Shown here: piece after piece, positions 11,901-24,227 of the stretch | Position numbering within the stretch: position 1 is the stretch's first letter | Layout of the letters: each line of letters begins with the position of its first letter | NCBI GenBank assembly: GCA_905221605.1 | Contig: CAJNDS010002313.1 | Coordinates: forward strand, 1,112,105-1,176,104 | Length of the DNA: 64,000 nt | DNA from: Symbiodinium natans | Lineage: Eukaryota > Sar > Dinophyceae > Suessiales > Symbiodiniaceae | Reading direction: 5' to 3' | Position numbers and translations under genes: made by a program | The notes under the pieces: model-generated | What the model saw: only the letters and a program-made list of their open reading frames with translations | What the model was told of the DNA's origin: nothing | Database searches by the model: none

Positions 11901-14900
11901 GAAACCTGAAACCCACAGAGCTGCACGAGCAACACGCTTGGCCCGCAAGACCACCTGATCCTGAACCAAAATCCAACATAAGATCCAATTGAACCCAAGA
12001 AGGGGTCAGAATGTTGAAGGGCGGGGGGAATTTAGGGTACTGTGTTCTATTTGGGGCATCTAAACCCTAAAGCCTAAACCCTGTCTTGGGAAGTGCTGCG
12101 AGTTCAACTAGGCCTATCTAGCACTATCAACCAAAGGGACCTGCCTGTGTAGGCTTGAGCTGAAACCAAGATCCTTTGAAAAGCTTCTTCTAGTCTTATG
12201 TGCGGGTTCCACAAAAACCTTTGACCTTGTAAGTCCTACGACTGTGAAATTCACATGTCTCGAACAGATCCAGAACTGGTGTAGGGTTTGGGGGCTATCT
12301 TTCCCTAAACCCCGAACCCTAAACCCTAAGTACCATGTCCAACCAAGAGCAGGCGAGAAGCCAGAACGTCATTGGGGGCCAGCTCTTCACGCTTCTGGTG
12401 CGGGGCAAGTCAGGTTTGCATACTTCCGTTGGGATGCAGGGTTTCGGGTTTAGGGTTTAGGGTTTAGGGCTAAGGCTAGGGGGAAGCAGGAACACGAAGA
12501 GCAAGGCAACATGTTGGCTGCAGATGTCGGTGCACTTCTGCTCGCAGAGGCAACACGCACTGTAACATAGGGGTATATAACCAAATGGCCTAGGACTTTG
12601 GGGGAAACTTGTTTCTGCGATGCACCAATCCTGGCCTCTCGAATGGCTTGAAACACCGACCGCAGAAACGGCTCGTGTACCTGCAGTACGAGCCTAGACC
12701 CAAGAGTAACGGGTTTAGGGTTTAGGGTTTAGGGTTGCTAACGTCTGAAACCTATTGGGTCCTTGATTCGGGTTTGATGGGGATTAGGGTTCGGGTCTAG
12801 GGTTGAGGCATTTGGGAAACAGGGTATAAACTTCTGTCTGCAATCTTGCAGGCCTAAACCAACCTGCTATGGCAGGCATTCTTGGCCAACCTCTGGGCAG
12901 CTGGAGGTGTCATATCTATGACCTTAACCCCTATAACACCTGACCCCTAAACCCTAAACCCAAGATCCAAAACTCAAAGCCCAAGTTCTCTAAACTAGGG
13001 CCCCTTTTGGGATCCTTCTTCTACGGGTGCCGTACTATTTGTAGGACCCCAAAGGGACCCTATTTTGGAGAATCTGCCCGTATGACTTAGCCAGAAAGAC
13101 CTGGAGGACCAAATCAAACCTAAAAGGGTTTATGATTCATATACCATAGTAGGATTTACAGTAGTATAGGGGTATACGACCCCAAATTCAGGGTTCATTT
13201 GGCCCCCGAGGGAAGAGGGGGGGGGGGGGAGCACGAGCTGACGTCGCGCACAGCCCACAACACACCGCCTCGGCGGATTCGGATTGGAAGGCTTCTATTC
13301 AGGACATATAGGGTTTAGGCTTTGAGGGTTATGGTTTACAGTTTAAGGTTTAGGGTTTGGGAAATAGGGGTTGAGAATGTACAGGGTCTGAGAGCATGAG
13401 TGTTCAGTGTTTAGGGTTTAACCCTAAACCCTAGACCCGAACCCGAAAATGCGGCCAAATACCCTCTTGGTAGCCCAGGAACCATATTATAATAAGGGCA
13501 CCCTGTTTTGGGGCTAGTTACTTCATAAGGGAACCCAGAACCCCAAAAAAGGTTAAAGGGCACCATTGGGCTACCAAGCCGTATTCTACTACATTTCCTA
13601 ATTAGCGTATGTGAACCGTCAACCCTTTTAGGTACTCCATTATACTATAAGTTCCAACTAAGGTATATGAGCCCTGGTCCCTTGTAGGGTTCATGTGGCC
13701 AGTCCTGGAAACTAATGTCCCGTTTCGGGTACCCTAGATAATCGGGGCCGCCGTCTAACAGACCCTAAGCCCTAAGCCCTAAGCCCTAAGCCCTAAGCCC
13801 TAAGCCCTAAGCCCTAAGCCCTAAGCCCTAAGCCCTAAGCCCTAAGCCCTAAACCCTAAACCCTAAACCCTAACCCCCGAACATCGTCAGGAAACCCTTG
13901 AAGCAGTGAAGCTCCGAACAGTTTTCTAAGGATCCCGGTTTGGGAGCGGCTCTGAGCACCCAACCGCAAGCAAACCGCAGCAGAGCTGCTCCTGCACCCC
14001 AACGCCCCCTGCCCTGAAACCAAAAGGCGAAAGAGCGCTTAGGGGCTTAGCCCTAAAACCCTAAACCCTAAACCCTAAACCCTAAACCCTAAACCCTATA
14101 CCCTATACCCTATACCCTAAACCCAAACCCGAATTCTCCGACCGCTTTAACCCCAAAGCTTGTTTGTCAAGCTTAGGGTCATCTTAGTTGCTGAGTTCAT
14201 AAGCCCCCCAAAAGTATACACTTTCAGTTCTATAGGGGATGATAGTATCCCAAAAAGTGTAAAGTGTACTCACTCAATACTCACTCAGCTACTAGAAGTC
14301 ATAGCCTCCAGCGGAAGTCGGCCGGGGATCCGCACGTGAGCTCCGCCGTGTCCATGGCAGGAATGTCTGTCGCAACTTGGTCGGCCAGCGCCATTGTGTC
14401 CGCCTGGCGCGTGAGTTCGAGTTTATGGCTCAGGGTCTACGGGAGCTTAACCTCCCGCGGCTGGCATCAATTAAACTTCTTATCCCCTTCGGCCCTGAAA
14501 TCCCCCTCAACAGACCTGAATGGGATTTCCAAGGCCTAAGCCTGGGAGGCAAAAAACACCCAAGGAGTCGGCAATTCCCTGGAACCCTAAACCCCACAAG
14601 CCCTGTAAAGCCTAGCATATTCCCTATTTAGGACTGTTACAACGAGTAGTTTAAGGGGGAACATCCCAACCTAGAAACCTCCATCAGCCCATCAGCCCTG
14701 AATACCCAAAGTGCTCAAGCTGGCTCCCGCCTCCGAGAGGTCGAACAAGGTTGGAGCAGCCTTGTTTTTCATGGGGGTAGGGTTCAGGGTTTAGGGTTTA
14801 GGGTTTAGGGTTTAGGGTTTAGGGTTCAGGGTTCAGGGTTCAGGGTTTAGGGCTTAGGGTTTACGATATGTGGGGTACCTTATTGGGGTCCTTATGATAA

Positions 14901-17900
14901 GGGGATCCTACTATTCGGAGGGTCTATTTAGGGTGACCAATGTTCGTAAACCATGGGTTAAGGGTTTGTAGGGCTTCTGAAGGTTTAGGGTTGAGGGCTT
15001 AGAGCAGCTCTGGTCCTTGTTGGGTGTATATGGTGTCTAGGGCTCATCGAGCCCATGGTTCAGGGGGTTTAGGGTTTAGGGTCTAGGGTTTAGGGTTTAG
15101 GGTTTAGGGTTTGGGGCAAAGGATGGCAAGTGTTTCTGGATTCCGACATTCGGGGCCACAGGGTGGCCAGGGTATCCGGGTTTAGGGTTTTAGGGTTTTA
15201 GGGTTTTGGGGTTTTGGGGTTTTGGGGTTTTAGAGTTTTGGGGTTTTAGGGTTTTAGGGTTTTGGGGTTTTAGGGTTTTAGGGTTTTAGGGTTTAGGCGC
15301 TGGAGACTCTTCAGTGCGCTCGACACGTCCTACAAGGCATCCTCGTAAACCTAGCGCTAGTAAGGGAAAACAGAACACATCCCCCCTGCCCCCTTTGATC
15401 TAGCACCTTTGATACTTAAGTATGTCTTACAGCCCCTTACACCGGCAATGAGAATGAAGACACCGAGGCAGCCACCAGGAAGACGCGCAGTCTTGGCTTC
15501 ATTGGCATGCCTAGCAACGGGAAAGGGTCGGGGGGTTTGGGGTTTAGGGTTTAGGGTTGAGTGTTCAGGGTCCAGGCTTTAGCAGGGTTTTGGGAGCGAG
15601 GTTGCGAAAAGGAAACCGCTCACCGTGGCCCTGGCTGGGTCCCTAAGTACCTCAAGTGGCTGGAGGGGAGAGGGGGGGGAGCAGGGCCGGGCACGGAAAG
15701 GGGGTGGGGGGAGGGGCAAGGGGGTGGATGTGCCAAATCAAACCCGTTAAGCAGGCCCGTCTCAGATGTCCCTGACCCCCCCCGAGACCCGAAACCTATG
15801 TCCGTGAGCCTGTATACCAACAAGCCCTCAAGAACACTGAGCCCTAAACCCCAACAGCATATACAGCTCCCGAAGCCTTGAACCCCAAAATCCCAGAACC
15901 CTCAAACCCTAAAGGCGCGGGTTCTAAGCCCGAAGTCAAGGGACTGGAGTGACTGGAGCATGTTCCTAAGGATGGCGCCTTGAAAAAATCTTCCTCTGAT
16001 CCAGGATGGCCCCTAAAACCTTGCGAACAAAAATTTCCTGAATATGATCCTCTGAAACCCAATACTCTGAAACTCAATACTCTGAAACCCAATACTCTGA
16101 AACCCAATACGGAGAAATATACAATGTCCCAAGGGCCGACCGAGTGATCCTCTTGAACTCTTAGGGGTTGGGGCATTGGGAGGATTCCCTTGACCCCAAA
16201 CCGTACACCCTAAACCCTAAACCCCAAACCCCAAACCCTAAACCCGAAACCCTAAACCCTAAACCCCAAACCCCAAACCCTAAACCCTACACGCAAGCAG
16301 GGTTTTACAGGGTGATGTTCAGCGCCTGCGGCCTGTCCGAGAGCTGCATCCCGCAGTGCATCGTGAAGGCCTGAGACTTAGGGTTTGGGGTTTGAGGTTT
16401 AGGGTTTAGGGTTTAGGGTTTGGGGTTTAGGGTTTAGGGTTTGGGGTTTAGGGTTTGGGGTTTAGGGCTTAGGCTGAACTTCAGGGTTCTTACCAGTGAC
16501 TGCAGCACGTAGGCGCGTCGCTTCGACTCAGCCGCACTGAAACCAGTCTTACCTTAAGCCGAAACCCTAAACCCTAAAACCCTAAAGCCTAAACCCCCCC
16601 CCCCCCCCCCCCCCCCCCCCACGCCAAATCTTCAAGGAAACTTGGAGGACGCCTGAGTGGGTGTACTTGGAGCTTCACGGGTAAACAGCTGGGGCTACAA
16701 AAAGGGTAAGAGCCCCGCAGTTCTTCATAGGGAATTGGGTACCCGATATAACCCCTTGGATGGTTTGCACATATATATATATATATGCGGATATAGGGTA
16801 CCTCGTTCCCCGAGCCAGGGGGCCCTGAATATAGACCCCAATAGTAGGATTCCCTTATAATAAGGACCCTAACAAGGTACCCCTAAACCCGAAACCTAAA
16901 CCCTAAACCCTAAACCCTAAACCCTAAACCCTAAACTTTAAATTATAACCCCTAAACCCTACACCCTACACCCTAAACCCTAACCCTAAACCCTAACCTC
17001 TAAACCCTAAACCCTACCCCCCAATGGCCTTCGATCTCACGCAGCGACGTGGCCGTGCTGCCCCTGAAGCAGGCCATGACCTTGACTCTGGGACAGGGGC
17101 CCTAAGAGCCCATGTACCTAAATAGGGATTGGTTCTGGGCTTAGGGTTTTGGGTTTTGGGTTCTGGGTTTTGGGTTTTGGGTTTAGGGGTACCTTATTGG
17201 GGTCCTTATTATAAGGGAACCCTACTACTTTGGGGGTCCATATAAGGGGTCCCTGATTTTCTTGGGCCTTAAAGTACTTGCTATATAAGGTATTTGAGGC
17301 CCAAGTATACAATAATTAGGTGCATGGACCCTTAGGGGGGTTTAGGGGAACACATCGCAATGTCCCCCTAAACTCGGGCTCTAGGGCTTTGAGGGCTCTT
17401 ATTCAAGAGCTCTGGTATCGATACTTTAGAACTTTCAAGAGCTCGGGTTTCGGGATCTGTATTAGGGTTTTTGAAGGGTGCTTCCTGACCCTTAGGCTCA
17501 AGAAGACTCTTCCTTTTGGGGGTTGAGAGCTTTGGGATTCTTATGGCTCCAAGGTGTCTTCTCCTAGATTGCTCTGAACCCAGGACCATATTCTTCAGAT
17601 TCTGAACCCCCCCCCCCCCCCGCCCAGACCCTAAACCCCAAAAAACCCAAAACAGCCCCAAAGCCTACAACCTTCACCCTGAAACCAACATGGCAATCGT
17701 TATTTCTGCTCGTGGCCTTTCCGTGTGTGCTGGGACCTCCGTGTCTGTTTGTGTGTTGGTTTGTATGGTATGCTTCCACTTGTTCGGAGATCTACCTACA
17801 AACGTGACAAAAGTGGGATTCGGCACGATGCAACTATGAAGGATGTGGCTTAAGCTCATTCTTCTCCACTGTTCTCCACTGTTCTCTGCCTGCCCCCCTC

Positions 17901-20900
17901 TCTCTCTCGCTCCTCTCTCTCTCTCTCTCTGCCTCTGTCTCTCTCTTTCTCTCTCTATCTCTGTTATTTCTCTCTCTCTATCTCTCTCTCTCTCTCTCTC
18001 TGTCTGGGTTTAGGGTTTAGGGCTTAGCGTTTAGGGTCTAGAGTTGAGGGTCTGTCTGTCTCTCTCCCACGCTCTCCCTGAAATCACATGGTCACTTCTC
18101 AAGATGATGGCCAGCCATGGCCAGCCCCTATCATAAAGCGGCCCCTATTTGATCATAACTTGGAGCTTACCATATGGGTGGTTGTCAAAATTATGGTCCC
18201 TTTTTGGGTCCCCATTATAATACGGCACCTAATATTTAAGGTACCCCAAAAGGGATCATAATTTTGACAACCACCCATATGCACGTTTGCATGGGTACAG
18301 ATTATCTGCGCCTGGCTTACACTTGGCTGCGGGCCACGTTGGCCAAATCGTAGTCCTGTCCGGGCATCATTCTTCAGCAGTTTAGGGTTCGGGGCTTAGG
18401 GCTTGGGTTTAGGATTTAGGGTTTAGGGTTTAGGGCCTAGGGCTTAGGGTTCATGAGGGTTTAGGCTTTAGCGTTTAGGGTTTAGTGTTCAGGAGAGTAC
18501 TATCCAACGCGCTATGTCAACCCTAATGCACTTGCAGGTGGCACCACCAGTAGTGATCTGAGGTGGGCTCGTGCAAATTAGCCATGTCAGGATCAGAATT
18601 TATTTGGGTAGTTCGTTTAACTAGAGTTTTTTTTTTTTTTTTTGGGGGGGGGGTCCCCAAAACAGAACGGCACACATACAATGTGGAGCCCAAGAGGGCC
18701 CTAATGTAGGGAGAACCCGGTGAGGAAAGAGGGGTCTGCGACCCCAAACTTAAACCCCAAAAAAAAAGAAGAAGTTCTGAACCCCAAGCCATAAGCCTTA
18801 ACAAGGGAAGACGAGGCCTTACAGCCCTTCACCCCTTACTATACTAACTATAGTTAAGGGACTTGTCAGCCAAAGTCAAGATCCTTATAACCCAAGTTTA
18901 AGGCCTTGAGATCTCTACTTGGGGCCCCTCCTTGTATGATGCCACTACACCAGGCTGGAACAACCCCTTGAGACCTGCAGTTTGGGTATGCAAGGGGCTT
19001 GTGGACAATTTTGGGTAGCTAACTGAACCCAAAACCACGACCCCGATACAGGAGCCTCAAATAATCACCTGAATATATACATATAAGCAAAACAGAACGA
19101 GCCAAACCCCAAACCCTAAACTCTAAACCCTAAACCCTTTCAACAAATGGGCCCCTTTATTAGGCGCACTGTAGCGGCCTTCATAATTAGAACAGGGTTT
19201 TGGGGGGTTATAGTATTTCTTCCGACCCTTAACCCTAAACCCTAGACCCTAAACCCCAAACCCTAAACCCAAAACCCTATATTACGTCGCCCGATCCGCC
19301 TGCAACTTGCCAAGCCGTAGCCTGGTCTCGTGGAGGCAGCGCTGGAGCAACGCTTGATCTCGGACCCCAGACCTCAATCAGGGTTTAGGGTTTAGGCTTT
19401 AGGGTTTAGGGTTGGGGCGCAGGGTTCATGTGGGTTTAGGGTTTGTTAGGGTTTTTCATCGAAAGAAGAACACCACATCTTTTTTCAACCAACGCTAAGT
19501 ACGAAAGTATATAGCGCGAATCATGCGACAAAATTAAGCACGTGATGCTCATACCGTGACTCCGGATCCTAAACCATCTGGAGCTAAAGAACCGAGATTG
19601 GAGGCGTACAGGCATCTCTCCCTCTGGAGAGGGATTCTGCAGGAGAGGTTGCCATCTATATTACACATATCTGTATTATTGTTGTATGTATATATATATA
19701 TACATATGTATAGAGAGAGAGGGGGTCTCTGAATGCCAGCAATAGTGATACAAACCAGAACCATACAACAGCCATGAATAAGAATTACACAAAATAGAAT
19801 AACCAGACCGAGCAGCAACCTAGGAATAAAAAGGTTACCCTTTTTGGTGTAAAGGGGATTATAAGGGAACCCAAACCTTAAAAAAAGGAATAGGGGCATA
19901 CTCTGGGTACTAGATAAGAATACATAGTCCACGCTCAGCACCTGGCCCAGAGAAGAGTGCGAACACGAAGGCAAACTGCGAATCCTGACGACAAGCACTT
20001 TCTGGCACATGTGAACGTCGTGTTCCTGCGGTTAGGGTTTAGGGTTTAGGGTGTAAAAAGGCTACTGCTTTTGCTGCTGGCAACAGGTTTTCTACCACCC
20101 TCCTTGTCAGAGTCTTGGGCTCACCACTCCTTCGCTCTAGAAGTCCTGAACGGCCCAAACCTTGATTTCCCAGCAACCGACGAGGCTGCCATGGAACTGT
20201 GACCCTAAACCCTGAACCCTAATGGTTCAGGGTTTAGGGTTTAGGGTTCACCAAGCAAGTGGATACAAAGCCAGTCGTCATCCTCTGGCAAAGCAGCCTT
20301 TGAACCCAAGCGAAAGTGCTTTTTTCTGTAGGAGCTTGCAAGACGGGGCGGGGCGGCAAGATTGTGATACCCGCAATAAGCTCAATCCACGAGTTAAGAT
20401 ACACTTCTATCCCTGTGGGAACAGTATATGGGGGCTTCCGAATTAGGGGTACTTTATTGGGGTCCTTGCTTTTGAGGGAATCCTACTCTTTCGGGGACTA
20501 CTTATACTAGGGGTCCCTCATTTTCGGAAACTCCGATATAGGTTACTCTAGCTAGGTTAACCTGTGCTCCCATGCTGACTGTCTGCTTCTTGTAACGGGC
20601 GTGGTTCCAAACCCTAAACCCTCGAATAAGTCCTATGCATCCTTTGGATTCTATGTACTTTGAGGGTCCAGGTCGTGCCACCGCGGTTATACTGGCGCTA
20701 AACCCTAAACCCTCAACCCTCAACCCTCAACCCTCAACCCTAAACCCTAAACCCTAAACCCTAAACCCTAACCCCCCCCCCAAACCAGGGCCAAGCCCTA
20801 TAGCAAGGAGTATCACTGACCACCTCGACCACCGAACACTATACGGGTACAGTGATCGCAGCGATCGCAACTCTCTGTTCGTCAGTGGTGTTTAAGGCCA

Positions 20901-23900
20901 TTGCGACTTGTAGATCCCAGTAATCCTACATCCTAAGCCCTAAGCCCTAAATCCCGAACCCTTCATCACAAACCCTGAACCCTAAACCCTAAACCCTAAA
21001 CCCTAAACCCTAAACCCTAAACCCTAAACCCTAAACCCTAAACCCTAAACCCTAAACCCTTCATCCCAAACCTGACTCTCCGCGATCCTCTGGCCAACAG
21101 GACCCTCTGGCCTTGAGGCCCGGGAGCCGAGGGTAGAAGTTGCGGTAGAGAGTGCCCAGCACCTCGAGCGCAGAAGGAAGAAGGGTGAAGTTCTTGCAGG
21201 GCTTAGGGTTTAGGGTTTAGGGTTTAGGGTTTAGGGTTTAGGGTTTAGGGTTTAGGGTTTAGGGTTTAGGGTTTAGGGTTTAGGGTTTAGGGTTTAGGGC
21301 ATTCCGAGAGCTCGAAGACATCAAGTCTGCAAGTCAGAAGCGCTACCTAAACAAGGGCAAACCCTGGCTTGGTTGCCTAATAGCTATCAAAAGAAGGGCA
21401 CCCATTTTTCGGTTGGCACTTGATACGGGAACCCAAAACCCCAAAAAGGGGCAGGACCACACTAAGGGCCCATGTGGGGGTTTGCGAAAATAGGGCACCC
21501 CTAAAATCGCCCGGGATTCCCTTATAATGAGGACCCCAATAAGGCACCCCTAATTTCGTGTACCCCCCATACAACTACCCTTTTAGATCAACCCTGCATG
21601 GATCCATTCCGTAGGGAACTGCTGGCGGCACTCGAGGTCGTATGGGAGACTGGTCGAGTTAGTCTCAACTTCGGTTGCTGAACAAAATCTTGGTTGCTCC
21701 TTAACCCCCCCCCCCCCAATAAAAGTTTAACTTTTAGCTCCCTGAATATGAGACTAGAGGAACCCTAAACCCTAGACCCTCGACCCTAAACCCTAAACCC
21801 CAAACCCTAACCCTAAACCCTAAACCCTAAATGCAGAAAAGCCCGCCTAGAAATCATCTCTCGGGCACTTCAAGCCCACGAGACGTAGTGGAAGTCCTTC
21901 AAACAAGCGGCTAGGACAAAGAATCTTCGCACCAGCTCTTCGCTGGGAGCCCCCACCCTAAGCCCTAAGCCCTAAGCCCTAAGCCGCAAGCCGTAAGCCC
22001 TAAGCCCTAAAGCCCTAAGCCCAGGCCCTAAGCCCTAAGCCCTAAGCCCTAAGCCCTAAACCCTAAACCCGAAAATGATGATGCACCAATTTTCCGATGG
22101 CTCAGAGCATTCTCGCCATGCTGACCGTGTCGTGCCCAGACGGCAAATTCTGCTCGCGTGCAAGAAGAAGAAGAAGGAAATAGGTTTGGTATGATTTGGT
22201 GGTAGCGTTTAGGCGGAACCCTAAACCCTAAGCCCTAAGCCCTAAGCCCTAAACCCTAAACCCTAAACCGCCAACAGTAGGTGCCTCGAGGTCTCCTTCG
22301 TCGCCACAAGAGCTTGAACGCTGCAAGGGCCAGCTGCTTTGCAGCTGCACACAGACTCTCTGAACATGACGACAAGGTGTGAACCCCCACAAAACTTCTT
22401 GAAATGTGATCGGGGTTCAGGGTCAGGGTGTACAGGGCAAAGGGTTAGGGTTTAGGGCGTAGAGTGCAGGGTTGGTAGGGTAGCAAACTGCTCTTGCCAC
22501 AGAAGGACTGCACTTGGGGTACAGCGCTTGAAATCTCACAAGCGGAACACTAGGCCCCCCCCACCCCCCGGCAAAACCGAGTCTGAACCTAACACTTTCA
22601 ACGGGTCCCTGTGTCAGGGGGGGTGGGGGGGGTTAGGGTTTGGGAGTTTTTGGTTTTAGGGTTTGGGGTTTAGGGCGATACTGGTATCCCCAAAAGACAC
22701 CCAGATTTGTTTGGACTCACAAAGCTTGTTTAGGCTCGCGAAAACGGGACAGAACTACCCAGATCAACCAAAAATCCCACCAGCACCCTCGAAGTACACA
22801 TAATGCGCTGGGGCCCAAAAATAGGTGGTATGTAGGAATTCTTCCGGGAGGTTCGAGACCGCGGTCAAAAATTAAGCCTAAACTCTAAACCCTAAACCCT
22901 AAACGCTTACACTCCAAGCCCAGCTCCTATGCGGCATTTCAGGAGCCTGTATGCTCGGGCCTTGCTTCTGGAAAGCCCCGTACTTGGGGCTGTATTCGCA
23001 AGACTCCCTGCTAGCCCAGCAACCATCTTAAGATAAGGGTATAGGGTTTAGGGTTTAGGGTTTAGGGTTTAGGACTTAGGACTTAGGGTTTAAGTGTTTA
23101 GGGTTTAGGATTTAGGGTTTAGGGTTTAGGGTTTTCAGGGTTTAGGGTACTTGATGAGGAACCCAGAACTACAAACAAAGGGTAAAGGGTACCCACTGGG
23201 CCACCAAGACTTAGGTGATTGGCGATCTGCACCTGACCCTCTTGCAGCACAACAGGGCTTTCTCGTGCTGGGACCACTCTTATCAACCCAAGGTGTAGGG
23301 GTTAGAGGGTTTGGGGTTTAAAGGGTTAAGGGTTTAGGGACTCACTTACCTTGCAGGTTCAACTCTGTGGGTCTTTCTGCGGGCCAGGGCCAGGTCGCAG
23401 CTTTCAACATATCTTATTTCACCGCCGTGCGACGAAGTGCACCGAGCGCACTGAAAAAGACGACGGAGGCTCTGCGGGAGCACTATAGTCACACTAATTC
23501 AATTGCATCAGACATGGCAAAAACTGTCACTCTGCGGGCACCGCTCGCTGAAGGAAATCGGGTGCTTTGTCTCACGTCTACGAGAAAGGTGACAGCCATC
23601 GTATCCGAGGACTTGCGTGTTTCTCAAGGAAGGGCGCACTCCCAGCAACACACACAATCTCCTGTCACGATATCATGCGCTCCTTGATGGCATACATACT
23701 TGAAGTGTGACTCCCTTCCACCTAATACTAAAGTCCCCCCCCCCCCCCCCCCCCCGGTAGCATGGCGAACCCCAAAACCCCCAAAGAGTTTTAGTACTAA
23801 GAAAGCACCTACAGGGACTCCTAGGAGGAGCCGGTCGTCCATGTGAGGTATAACATATGGCCCATGACCGTGTACTAATATTATATATGCATAAAATGCA

Positions 23901-24181
23901 ATACATATAGATATGCAATACCTGTATGTTCATACATATGTTGTATATTATATATTATATATGTATATATATATATTATTAAACTGTATTATATTGTATC
24001 ATATTATATTGAATTTACATTAAATAATACTCTTGTATATTATATTCTATTCTATCATATTATAACATATTATATTATATACATACGAGGGGGCTGCCGG
24101 TATGAAAACTTAACGCTACTTAGGGTCTCAGCACTTGGAGCTCTATTCAGCTGAACTGCTGAATCCGAATCCACAGCTTCC

Positions 24182-24227
<46 letters not shown>

